Of a stretch of 16,813 nt of DNA, positions 6,716 through 14,118 are shown in pieces; the first letter of the stretch is position 1, and each line of letters opens with the position of its first letter. A program made the translations under genes and the position numbers. The notes beneath the pieces are model-generated. The model was not told the origin of the DNA. It worked only from the letters and a program-made list of their open reading frames with translations, and ran no database searches. This stretch comes from Actinomycetota bacterium. GTDB lineage: Bacteria > Actinomycetota > Actinomycetes > Nanopelagicales > Nanopelagicaceae. Location: NCBI GenBank assembly GCA_009702525.1, contig WLHW01000019.1, positions 1-16,813 on the forward strand, given 5' to 3'.

Positions 6716-7402
6716 ATGATTAAGAAGTTAATTGCTCCAACTTGTGTGAGCTTAGTTTTGGTAGCCTCATTACTTTCTCCAGTTGCACACGGTGCACAGC
6801 GACCAACAACCGTACCGGGTTGTACTGCTGTAACAGCCAAGAGCCATAAGCCGATGAAAGTTACTGAGCCTATGGCGGTTAATAAAAATCTGCCAAAGAC
6901 GATGACTCTTGTTACTAACTGTGGATCTATTGTTATTTCACTTCTATCAAAGCAAGCACCTTTAACTGTTACGAAAATTACTACCCTTGCTAAAGCAAAA
7001 TACTTCAATGCTTCTCTTTGCCATCGCCTTACAACTGAAGGTCTATTTGTTTTGCAGTGTGGTGACCCGACGGCATCGGGTTCAGGTTCTCCAACGGGTT
7101 GGAAAGGTTATGCCGACGAAAATCTTCCAGCGGACAAAGCAGCCAATTATCCAGCTGGAACCGTTGCCATGGCTAACTCAGGGCCTGGTACTAATGGAAG
7201 CCAATTCTTCTTGGTATATAAGGACACACAACTGCCACCTAATTACTCAATTTGGGGAAAGATCACATCTGGACTTGATTTCTTAGTCAAGCTCTCCGAA
7301 GTTGGCTCGTACACAATAAATCAAAGTGATGGCAAGGCGTACTACGCAACCGATGGAAATCCAATTCAAAGCGTAGAAATTAAATCAGTAACGCTTCGCT
7401 AA
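6716..7402 (+). CDS. Secreted cyclophilin-type peptidyl-prolyl isomerase
   Basis: Cis-trans proline isomerase acting outside the cytoplasmic membrane. Residues 1-26 form a signal peptide (two Lys, a hydrophobic core to about residue 23, then AHG|A); no lipobox is seen, because Cys10 lies inside the hydrophobic stretch. A linker to about residue 60 precedes a compact cyclophilin domain: TLVTNCGSIVISL, LCHRLT with the catalytic Arg104, VLQCGDP (112-118), DENLP, GTVAMANSGPGTNGSQFFL and IWGKITSGLDFL. Four cysteines (36, 69, 102, 115) occur in the exported part and could form disulfides. The start lies 4 bp after guaA, so it is probably co-transcribed with the guanine genes although functionally unrelated; ribosome site weak. 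The stop codon directly abuts that of the opposing PIG-L gene. Family firm; substrates unknown. Confidence 0.93.
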   Translation: MIKKLIAPTCVSLVLVASLLSPVAHGAQRPTTVPGCTAVTAKSHKPMKVTEPMAVNKNLPKTMTLVTNCGSIVISLLSKQAPLTVTKITTLAKAKYFNASLCHRLTTEGLFVLQCGDPTASGSGSPTGWKGYADENLPADKAANYPAGTVAMANSGPGTNGSQFFLVYKDTQLPPNYSIWGKITSGLDFLVKLSEVGSYTINQSDGKAYYATDGNPIQSVEIKSVTLR

Positions 7403-8128
7403 TTAATTTGTATTTACTATTTTAAAAGCTTCAGCAATACGGCCTTCAGCAAAGCCCGCTGCTGCCGCATTGCGTTGGCCCCACTCACGAACCATCTTCT
7501 CTAATTCAGGATTGTGGCTCGTTTGAGACGCATGTGCATGAAGTGCCTTCATCTTTAAATCAAAAGTTTCAGTGATATCTACAAAGTGATCAGGATGGGC
7601 AAAGGAACTGACCCAGACTTCTTTTACGCGCCACGGCGCGAGACCTTCCTCATCTAATAAATCAGTAAAAGCAAAGGGATTGCGCGCATCGGGATAGACC
7701 GCTTGAATCGAGGCTTCACCAGCTGCTAAATGATCTGGATGACTTGCGCCAATTCGATCCCAGTTGCGTTCTGGACTTTGACACACTAAACGATCTGGCT
7801 TTGATATACGCATCTGACGAACTAAATCTTTACGCAACTCAATGGTGGGCTCTAAATGTCCATCAACGTAGTTCAGAAAAGTAATATCGGTTACGCCAAT
7901 TGCAGCACCTGCGGCACGTTGTTCACGTTGGCGGATAGCCGGCATCTCTTCTTTAGTAAATCCTGACTCTTCGCCACCTTGGTCGCCATTTGTGCAAAAA
8001 ACATAAGCAACCTCAATACCCTTCTTAACCCATTGGGCAATTGTTCCCGATGCTCCAAAATCAGAGTCGTCGGGGTGGGCACTAATGACCAAAACTCGTT
8101 TGATCTCACTATCTGCGATCGGTTCCAT
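7403..8128 (-). CDS. PIG-L / LmbE-family N-acetylglucosaminyl deacetylase-like protein
   Basis: Probable zinc-dependent amidase of the PIG-L family, which in actinobacteria includes the mycothiol enzymes MshB and Mca. Metal-binding motifs are present: AHPDDSD at 17-23 (His18, Asp20, Asp21) and GASHPDHLAAGE at 127-138 (His130, Asp132, His133). The Rossmann-like core reads through WVKKGIEVAYVFCTNGDQGG. At 241 residues it is shorter than MshB or Mca (near 290-300, from memory), so a mycothiol assignment is not safe; it resembles the short unassigned actinobacterial LmbE-like proteins. No signal peptide, so cytosolic. The start at 8128 is supported by a TANNNT box 6 bp upstream (leaderless). It diverges from pcrA across 26 bp and converges on the cyclophilin with no gap. 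Substrate unknown. Confidence 0.9.
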   Translation of the reverse strand: MEPIADSEIKRVLVISAHPDDSDFGASGTIAQWVKKGIEVAYVFCTNGDQGGEESGFTKEEMPAIRQREQRAAGAAIGVTDITFLNYVDGHLEPTIELRKDLVRQMRISKPDRLVCQSPERNWDRIGASHPDHLAAGEASIQAVYPDARNPFAFTDLLDEEGLAPWRVKEVWVSSFAHPDHFVDITETFDLKMKALHAHASQTSHNPELEKMVREWGQRNAAAAGFAEGRIAEAFKIVNTN

Positions 8129-8134
8129 CGTATT

Positions 8135-8140
8135 AGCCTA
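8135..8140 (-). promoter_or_regulatory. -10 box of the PIG-L gene, leaderless arrangement
   Basis: On the minus strand TAGGCT (TANNNT form) is followed by 6 bp and then the ATG at 8128, so the transcript should start at the initiation codon. No ribosome site lies before the ATG. The matching -35 position falls in the first codons of pcrA and is weak. Confidence 0.5.
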
Positions 8141-8141
8141 A

Positions 8142-8147
8142 TAGACT
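8142..8147 (+). promoter_or_regulatory. -10 box of pcrA, leaderless arrangement
   Basis: TAGACT, inside the octamer ATAGACTT also seen before guaB, is followed by 7 bp and the ATG at 8155. The transcript should begin at the start codon. It lies one base from the opposing -10 box of the PIG-L gene, so both promoters share a 26-bp gap and could compete for polymerase. Confidence 0.5.
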
Positions 8148-8154
8148 TAGGGTC

Positions 8155-10395
8155 ATGATGAGTAATGAAACTTTGCTTGCGGGCCTAAATCCTGCACAAA
8201 GTACGGCAGTTACTCATGCGGGTGGACCTTTATTAGTAGTGGCCGGTGCTGGTTCGGGTAAGACTCGGGTGCTGACTCGACGAATTGCATATTTAATGTC
8301 AAGCAGACACGTAGCGCCTTATCAAATTCTGGCGATTACATTTACAAATAAGGCTGCCGGAGAAATGAAGGAGCGCGTTGCAGAGTTAGTTGGACCAGTT
8401 GCTCAATCTATGTGGGTATCAACTTTTCACTCAGCATGTGTACGTATTTTGCGCCAAGAGGCTGCACGTATGGGTTACAGCAACTCTTTTTCTATTTATG
8501 ATTCAGCTGATTCTTTGCGCCTTATTACAATTGTTGCCAAAGAACTGAACTTAGATTCAAAGCGATATCCAGCTCGCCAATTTCAGGCGATGATTTCAAA
8601 TGCTAAAAATGAACTCTTAGGTCCGATGGATTATTTAAACGCTTCAAGCAACCAATTTGAGCAAGTTGTCGCCGATGTTTACAGTGTCTATCAATCACGT
8701 TTACAACGCGCAAATGCGATGGATTTTGATGATCTTATTTCTAAGACCGTTGAAGTTTTGCAGAAATATCCTGAGGCAAAAGCTCGTTTCAGGTCTCGCT
8801 TCCGTCATGTATTAGTCGATGAATATCAGGATACAAATCATGCTCAGTACATACTTGTTAAAGAGTTAGTTGGAAATGACAGTGAGGGCATGCCACCTGC
8901 TGAACTATGCGTTGTTGGTGATGCTGATCAATCCATTTATGGTTTTCGCGGGGCTACGATCCGTAACATCTTGCAGTTCGAACTCGATTATCCCAATGCA
9001 ACCACAGTGCTACTCGAGCAGAATTACCGTTCGACTCAGAATATTCTCAATGCCGCTAATGCGGTCATAACCCAGAATGTAAGTCGTAAAGAGAAGAACC
9101 TCTGGACTGATTCAGGTTCTGGAGCACTCCTTACCGGATATGTTGCCGAGAGCGAACACGACGAAGCTAACTTTGTGGCCGATGAAATTAGGCAGCTTCA
9201 AAAAGATTCACACTCAAATCCTGGCGATACGGCCATTTTCTATCGCACCAATGCCCAGTCGCGTGTTTTCGAGGAAGTCTTTATGCGAAATGCACTTCCA
9301 TACAAAGTCGTTGGAGGGCTGCGTTTCTATGAGCGCCGGGAAGTGAAGGATTTGCTGGCATATTTACGTGTTCTGACAAATCTGGAGGATGAGATTTCTT
9401 TGCGCCGTATCATCAATGTTCCGAAGCGAGGTATCGGAGACACAACACTTGATTATGTAGATGAATTTGCACGCCTGCATGGAGTTTCTTTTTGGCAGGG
9501 TTTACTTCAAGTCTCAAAGATTGAATCCATATCATCGCGAGCTGCGCTATCGATAAATGATTTCACTTCAATGATAAGTGCGCTCAATGTTTTGGTTGAA
9601 GCTAAAACTCGACCCTCTGTAATTGTAGAAGCAGCCCTTGAGCAGTCAGGCCTTCTAAAAGAATTAATTGACAGTAAAGATCCTCAAGATGAAGTTCGAG
9701 TTGAAAACTTAAAAGAACTTGTTGCTGTTTCAATGGAGTATGAAGAACGCGAGTTCGATGAGCTAGTTGAAGATGAAGAGATTTCACTCTCGGGCTTCTT
9801 AGAGAAGGTTTCACTCGTAGCAGATGCTGATGAAATTCCTGAAGGAGACGATCATGGTGGCGTTGTCACGATGATGACTCTTCATACGGCAAAGGGTCTT
9901 GAATTTCCCACAGTTTTTCTTACTGGTATGGAAGATGGGATTTTTCCGCATTCTCGGACATTGGGTGAAAAAGATGAGATTGAAGAAGAGCGCAGACTTG
10001 CCTATGTTGGTCTGACTCGTGCGCGTGAACGGTTGTATCTCTCTCGCGCGGAATATCGCTCGACATGGGGCGCCCCAAACTACAACCCACCGTCACGCTT
10101 CTTAGATGAGATTCCAGAGGATGTAATTGAGTGGCGAAATCAATCCAGCGCCTCGTTATCCCCAACGTTTACCAAGCGCACTCGTGTAGCAACGCCGCCA
10201 CCACCACGAGCGACTGGAAAGAAGATTTCCTCAATTGAACTAAGCATCGGTGAGCGTGTGTCACATGACACATTTGGTTTAGGCACCGTTGTCTCAGTAG
10301 CTGGTGAAGGAGATAAGGCCGAGGCGACAATCAAATTTGGGGAGTATGGCGAGAAGCGATTGTTGCTGCGTTATGCACCAGTTGAGAAGCTCTAG
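8155..10395 (+). CDS. pcrA: ATP-dependent DNA helicase PcrA/UvrD1
   Basis: Superfamily 1A 3'-5' helicase for nucleotide excision repair and removal of stalled replication or transcription complexes; cytosolic. All helicase motifs are visible: Q motif LNPAQ (11-15), Walker A GAGSGKT with Lys36, Ia TFTNKAAGEM, II DEYQD (222-226), III GDADQSIYGFRG (from 255), IV EQNYRS, V MTLHTAKGLEF, and VI YVGLTRARERLYLS. The extreme C-terminus (about 690-746; GERVSHDTFGLGTVVSV...) is the Tudor-like module that in PcrA/UvrD proteins contacts RNA polymerase. The 746-residue length is typical. Two adjacent ATGs (8155, 8158) are possible; 8155 is chosen because a -10 box lies 7 bp upstream. sucC follows after 30 bp. 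UvrD1 beside sucCD is conserved in mycobacteria too (from memory). Confidence 0.97.
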   Translation: MMSNETLLAGLNPAQSTAVTHAGGPLLVVAGAGSGKTRVLTRRIAYLMSSRHVAPYQILAITFTNKAAGEMKERVAELVGPVAQSMWVSTFHSACVRILRQEAARMGYSNSFSIYDSADSLRLITIVAKELNLDSKRYPARQFQAMISNAKNELLGPMDYLNASSNQFEQVVADVYSVYQSRLQRANAMDFDDLISKTVEVLQKYPEAKARFRSRFRHVLVDEYQDTNHAQYILVKELVGNDSEGMPPAELCVVGDADQSIYGFRGATIRNILQFELDYPNATTVLLEQNYRSTQNILNAANAVITQNVSRKEKNLWTDSGSGALLTGYVAESEHDEANFVADEIRQLQKDSHSNPGDTAIFYRTNAQSRVFEEVFMRNALPYKVVGGLRFYERREVKDLLAYLRVLTNLEDEISLRRIINVPKRGIGDTTLDYVDEFARLHGVSFWQGLLQVSKIESISSRAALSINDFTSMISALNVLVEAKTRPSVIVEAALEQSGLLKELIDSKDPQDEVRVENLKELVAVSMEYEEREFDELVEDEEISLSGFLEKVSLVADADEIPEGDDHGGVVTMMTLHTAKGLEFPTVFLTGMEDGIFPHSRTLGEKDEIEEERRLAYVGLTRARERLYLSRAEYRSTWGAPNYNPPSRFLDEIPEDVIEWRNQSSASLSPTFTKRTRVATPPPPRATGKKISSIELSIGERVSHDTFGLGTVVSVAGEGDKAEATIKFGEYGEKRLLLRYAPVEKL

Positions 10396-10398
10396 GAT
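10393..10398 (+). promoter_or_regulatory. Candidate -10 box for the sucC operon, overlapping the pcrA stop
   Basis: TAGGAT fits TANNNT and is identical to the folD -10. Its first three bases are the pcrA stop codon. The predicted start near 10405 leaves a leader of about 21 nt with GGAG at 10417-10420, 5 bp before the GTG of sucC. No clear -35 is visible, so read-through from pcrA is an alternative. Confidence 0.38.
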
Positions 10399-10425
10399 TA
10401 CCCCCTAACACGATACGGAGCACCA

Positions 10426-11589
10426 GTGGATCTCTTTGAATATCAAGCCCGTGACTTATTTGAAAAGCATGGCGTGCCAGTTTTGGCGGCTGCAATTGCA
10501 ACGACGGCCGATGAAGCCGAAGCTGCAGCTACAAAAATAGGCGGCAAAGTCGTCGTTAAGGCACAGGTCAAAGTAGGTGGCCGAGGTAAAGCTGGCGGAG
10601 TTAAGTTGGCGGAGAATCCATTGGATGCGCGTGAAAAAGCTGCAGCAATCCTTGGAATGGATATTAAGGGCCATGAAGTTCGCACTGTAATGATTGCAGC
10701 GGCTGCACCAATTGAATCTGAGTACTACCTGGCAATTTTATTAGACCGATCTAATCGAACCTTCTTAGTTATGGCGTCGGTTTCAGGTGGAATGGATATT
10801 GAAGAAGTCGCTCATACTGCCCCAGAAAAATTAGCGAAGATTCCTGTTTCAGCTGTCGATGGAATTAGTTTGGCTAAGGCAAAAGAAATTATTGGAGCAG
10901 CTAATTTTCCAAGTGATGTTGCCGATCAGGTTGCAGACGTTCTCTTGAAGCTTTGGGAAGTTTTCCAATCCGAGGATGCGACTCTCGTTGAAGTAAATCC
11001 TTTAGTTAAAACTAAAGATGGGAAAGTAATTGCTCTCGATGGAAAAATTACACTTGATGATAATGCTGAGTTTAGACAACCTGATCATGATGCTCTTGTA
11101 GATCATGCGGCAACTAATGCGCTAGAGGCTGCGGCTAAAGCTAAAAATCTTAACTATGTAAAACTAGAGGGTGAAGTTGGAATTATTGGTAATGGTGCTG
11201 GACTTGTCATGAGCACGCTAGATGTTGTTGCTTATGCAGGTAAGAAGCATGGCGGAGTACGTCCAGCTAACTTCTTAGATATTGGTGGCGGCGCATCTGC
11301 ACAGATCATGGCTGATGGCCTTTCAATTATTCTTGGTGATAAAGATGTAAAAAGCGTTTTCGTTAATGTATTTGGTGGAATCACTGCATGCGACGCGGTC
11401 GCAGATGGAATTGTGCAAGCTCTAGAGTTATTAGGTGACAAGGCAACCAAGCCAATTGTTGTGCGATTAGATGGCAACAATGTCGTTGAAGGACGGGCAA
11501 TTTTGGCTAAAGCGGCGCACCCGCTCATTGAACAGGCCGACACGATGGATGGAGCAGCTAATCGCGCTGCAGAATTGGCGGCAAAGTAA
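10426..11589 (+). CDS. sucC: Succinyl-CoA synthetase (succinate-CoA ligase), beta subunit
   Basis: With SucD it interconverts succinyl-CoA plus NDP and succinate plus CoA plus NTP, the substrate-level phosphorylation step of the TCA cycle. The GTG at 10426 gives MDLFEYQARDLFEKHGVPV, the canonical N-terminus, with GGAG 5 bp upstream. The ATP-grasp domain (about 1-235) has VVKAQVKVGGRGKAGGVKL (47-65) and EVNPL; the C-terminal CoA-ligase domain has GNGAGLVMSTLD, FLDIGGGAS and FVNVFGGITACD. The 387-residue length is normal. ADP or GDP preference cannot be read safely by eye. The stop overlaps the sucD ATG by one base (TAATG), consistent with coupled 1:1 synthesis. Confidence 0.98.
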   Translation: MDLFEYQARDLFEKHGVPVLAAAIATTADEAEAAATKIGGKVVVKAQVKVGGRGKAGGVKLAENPLDAREKAAAILGMDIKGHEVRTVMIAAAAPIESEYYLAILLDRSNRTFLVMASVSGGMDIEEVAHTAPEKLAKIPVSAVDGISLAKAKEIIGAANFPSDVADQVADVLLKLWEVFQSEDATLVEVNPLVKTKDGKVIALDGKITLDDNAEFRQPDHDALVDHAATNALEAAAKAKNLNYVKLEGEVGIIGNGAGLVMSTLDVVAYAGKKHGGVRPANFLDIGGGASAQIMADGLSIILGDKDVKSVFVNVFGGITACDAVADGIVQALELLGDKATKPIVVRLDGNNVVEGRAILAKAAHPLIEQADTMDGAANRAAELAAK

Positions 11590-12470
11590 TGGCTATCTTC
11601 CTTACTGAAAACACTAAAGTCATCGTTCAAGGCATGACAGGCTCTGAAGGAACTAAACACACACGCCGCATGCTGGCATCGGGTACAAAAATTGTTGGGG
11701 GAGTAACACCGGGTAAGGGTGGACAGGTCGTAGATATCGATGGCCATCAACTTCCAGTCTTTAATACTGTCGCTGAGGCGATGGCAGCAACTGGTGCCGA
11801 CGCATCTGTTGTCTTTGTTCCACCTAAGTTTGCAAAAGCTGCAGTTATTGATGCCATCGATGCCGCAATGCCATTAGTCGTGGTGATTACCGAAGGTATT
11901 CCAGTTCACGACTCAGCAAGTTTTTATGCATACTCAGTTACCAAAGGAACAACACGCATCATTGGTCCAAACTGCCCAGGATTAATTAGCCCTGGAAAAT
12001 CAAATATCGGAATCATTCCAGCAGATATCACAGGTGCGGGCCCAATCGGATTAGTATCAAAATCCGGAACACTTACCTACCAAATGATGTATGAGTTACG
12101 CGATATTGGTTTTAGTACCGCAGTAGGAATTGGTGGAGATCCGGTTATTGGAACAACACACATAGATTGCTTGCGAGCATTTCAAGATGATCCAGAGACA
12201 ACTGCGATTGTTATGATTGGTGAAATTGGTGGTGACGCAGAAGAGCGCGCCGCCGCCTTCATCGCCGAATATGTAACTAAGCCGGTTGTTGGTTACGTTG
12301 CCGGCTTTACTGCGCCAGAAGGAAAAACTATGGGACATGCAGGCGCAATAGTTTCTGGTTCATCTGGCACTGCTCAAGGAAAGAAAGATGCGCTAGAGGC
12401 AGCAGGAGTAAAAGTTGGCCAAACACCTAGCGAAACCGCCCAACTTCTGCGCGATATTTTAGGGCGCTAA
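11589..12470 (+). CDS. sucD: Succinyl-CoA synthetase (succinate-CoA ligase), alpha subunit
   Basis: Alpha subunit of the SucCD ligase; it binds CoA and carries the phosphohistidine intermediate. Starting MAIFLTENTKVIVQGMTG, it has the CoA-binding Rossmann region with GSEGTKHTRRMLASG and VGGVTPGKGG (about 17-45), the IGPNCPG loop near 130, and TMGHAGAI, whose His250 is the active-site histidine. The 293 residues are the usual length. It overlaps sucC by one base and is followed after 5 bp by the membrane protein gene, so the transcript probably continues into perM-purN-purH. Confidence 0.98.
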   Translation: MAIFLTENTKVIVQGMTGSEGTKHTRRMLASGTKIVGGVTPGKGGQVVDIDGHQLPVFNTVAEAMAATGADASVVFVPPKFAKAAVIDAIDAAMPLVVVITEGIPVHDSASFYAYSVTKGTTRIIGPNCPGLISPGKSNIGIIPADITGAGPIGLVSKSGTLTYQMMYELRDIGFSTAVGIGGDPVIGTTHIDCLRAFQDDPETTAIVMIGEIGGDAEERAAAFIAEYVTKPVVGYVAGFTAPEGKTMGHAGAIVSGSSGTAQGKKDALEAAGVKVGQTPSETAQLLRDILGR

Positions 12471-12475
12471 GAGAA

Positions 12476-13552
12476 ATGTTCGGGCGCGTACTTGGAGTCA
12501 CACTGACCCAAGTGCTGCGCAGCATTGCTCTTGTCCTCTTACCTACTTCTTTTATAGCTCTTCTAGCGTGGGCTACAGCAGGAAGCGCAACGGGAAATAC
12601 CGGAGATCCACTCCGGGCAGCCTTATGGATTTGGCTCGCAGCTCACCAACTTCCATTTTCTCTAGCGCTACCGCCAGTTAATGCCTCAGGCTACTTATCG
12701 TATCTACCACTGGGTGCACTTATATTTCCTGTGCTTGCGATACGAAATGGAATCGCTCGCACAATTGATCGACTTGACCATGATTCATCACTGATTCCGC
12801 TGGCTCGTACCATGTTTGTGGCACTTTATACTTTTATAGGAATGCTATTTGCTATCTTCTCATCAACTAGTGCAGTAAAACCTGTTTGGTATGTGGTCCC
12901 GCTTTTCTTACTACCAATAACACTAATCAGTGCAGCAACTGTTGGCCGTCGCTTAGTATTTGGCCAAGCACTTCTCTATAGTTCGCGAATAATTGCTCTC
13001 TTGCTGGGAGTCTCATCTTTAATTTTTGGGCTCAGTATTTTCACTCATTTGTCAACGGTGAAAAACTTAACAACTGTTCTTGAGCCAGGCATATTAGGTG
13101 GATTCTTATTACTGCTCCTTAATATTTTATATTTACCTAATGCCTTAGTTGCCACCTTAAGTTATTTCTCTGGTACGGGGTTTGCTGTTGGATCGGGTTC
13201 GATGATTTCCCCTTGGAGTTTTCACCTTAATTCCATCCCAGCCTTTCCACTTTTGGGGACGCTACCTTCTGGCACCTTCCACTTTGCGCTCTTAGGAATT
13301 GGTATCGTCATTCTTTCTGGTGCATTACTTGCAGTGTGGACTGTTGCACTTAATACAAAAATTCTCATGCAGACCCTGGCAGCCTCTGTGTTAATAATTG
13401 CCGTTGTTGGATATGCCGGCAGCGGGGCTTTAATAACTGATGCAATGTCAGCGGTAGGAGTTTCACCATGGAAATTTACTGTAAGTGTTGGGGGAGAGTT
13501 AATTATTGGTGCTTTGCTCGCGCTATACATTCCTCGCATAGGTAAGCGTTAA
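12476..13552 (+). CDS. DUF6350 polytopic membrane protein, PerM-like
   Basis: Multi-spanning inner-membrane protein of 358 residues. About nine or ten hydrophobic segments can be seen, for example around 13-36, 45-64, 70-92, 106-126, 133-156, 162-188, 199-228, 264-288, 294-317 and 332-355. No enzyme motif is recognised. The assignment rests on topology and position: actinobacteria carry a DUF6350 gene between sucD and purN, and the M. tuberculosis gene at this place (Rv0955, perM) encodes a protein linked to cell division and persistence. Shared LPF...LP residues after the first helix fit that family only loosely. The ATG at 12476 has only AAGAGA immediately before it; translation probably depends on coupling to sucD 5 bp upstream. 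The stop overlaps purN by one base. A role in cell-envelope or division control here is inference. Confidence 0.75.
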   Translation: MFGRVLGVTLTQVLRSIALVLLPTSFIALLAWATAGSATGNTGDPLRAALWIWLAAHQLPFSLALPPVNASGYLSYLPLGALIFPVLAIRNGIARTIDRLDHDSSLIPLARTMFVALYTFIGMLFAIFSSTSAVKPVWYVVPLFLLPITLISAATVGRRLVFGQALLYSSRIIALLLGVSSLIFGLSIFTHLSTVKNLTTVLEPGILGGFLLLLLNILYLPNALVATLSYFSGTGFAVGSGSMISPWSFHLNSIPAFPLLGTLPSGTFHFALLGIGIVILSGALLAVWTVALNTKILMQTLAASVLIIAVVGYAGSGALITDAMSAVGVSPWKFTVSVGGELIIGALLALYIPRIGKR

Positions 13553-14118
13553 TGGCTTATCGCCTTGTTATTCTGGCATCAGGTTCAGGTACGTTGGCAC
13601 AAGCAGTATGTGATGCACGTACCGATTTGGATATTGATATCGCTGTAGTAATAAGCGATAACCCTGCAGCGCCAGTCCTCCATAAGGCCCAGTCAGCGGG
13701 AATTCCAACGCAGGTCATATCAGTCGGTGCATCACGGCACGAGTGGAATGTGCAGATAGTTGAGCACGTAGCTGCCCACAAACCCGATCTAGTAGTCAGT
13801 GCCGGCTTTATGCGTATTTTGCCCGCCGACTTCGTCAATAGATTTCCAACTATAAATATCCACCCATCGCTGTTACCTAACTTTCCAGGTGCGCATGCCG
13901 TAAGGGATGCACTTGCGGCCGCTGTTGCCATAACCGGCACAACGGTTCACTGGGTTGATGATGGCGTCGATACTGGACCAGTTATCACGCAGATGGAGGT
14001 TCCTGTTCTACCCGGTGATGATGAGGCAACACTTCATGAGAGAATTAAGAAAGTTGAACGCGGTCTCATTGTTGCGACCATTGCATTGATTCTTCCAACT
14101 TTGGAGCGACATGTCTGA
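13552..14118 (+). CDS. purN: Phosphoribosylglycinamide formyltransferase (GAR transformylase)
   Basis: Transfers the formyl group of 10-formyl-THF to GAR in de novo purine synthesis. MAYRLVILASGSGTLAQAV contains the phosphate-binding loop, with Leu where many homologues have Asn (GTN); other actinobacteria also vary here. Catalytic residues are all present: Asn102 and His104 in INIHPSLLPNFPG, and Asp140 in VDDGVDTGPVI. The 188 residues are near the standard length. It overlaps the upstream membrane gene by 1 bp (TAATG) and purH by 8 bp, so the three are surely one transcript. It consumes the one-carbon unit whose pool is maintained by FolD, encoded 1.5 kb downstream. Confidence 0.96.
   Translation: MAYRLVILASGSGTLAQAVCDARTDLDIDIAVVISDNPAAPVLHKAQSAGIPTQVISVGASRHEWNVQIVEHVAAHKPDLVVSAGFMRILPADFVNRFPTINIHPSLLPNFPGAHAVRDALAAAVAITGTTVHWVDDGVDTGPVITQMEVPVLPGDDEATLHERIKKVERGLIVATIALILPTLERHV

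Noticed and set aside
7627..7640. GC-rich inverted repeat CGCGCC-AC-GGCGCG inside the PIG-L gene
   Set aside because: It encodes part of a conserved-looking stretch (LAPWRVKEV) and has only a 2-nt centre, so it is unlikely to be a functional hairpin or operator.
11232..11750. 172-codon minus-strand open frame across the sucC/sucD junction
   Set aside because: Antisense to two conserved genes, with no promoter, ribosome site or family motif.
12600..12616. 6-bp inverted repeat CCGGAG/CTCCGG inside the PerM-like gene
   Set aside because: Short, inside a coding region, with no T-run; expected by chance.
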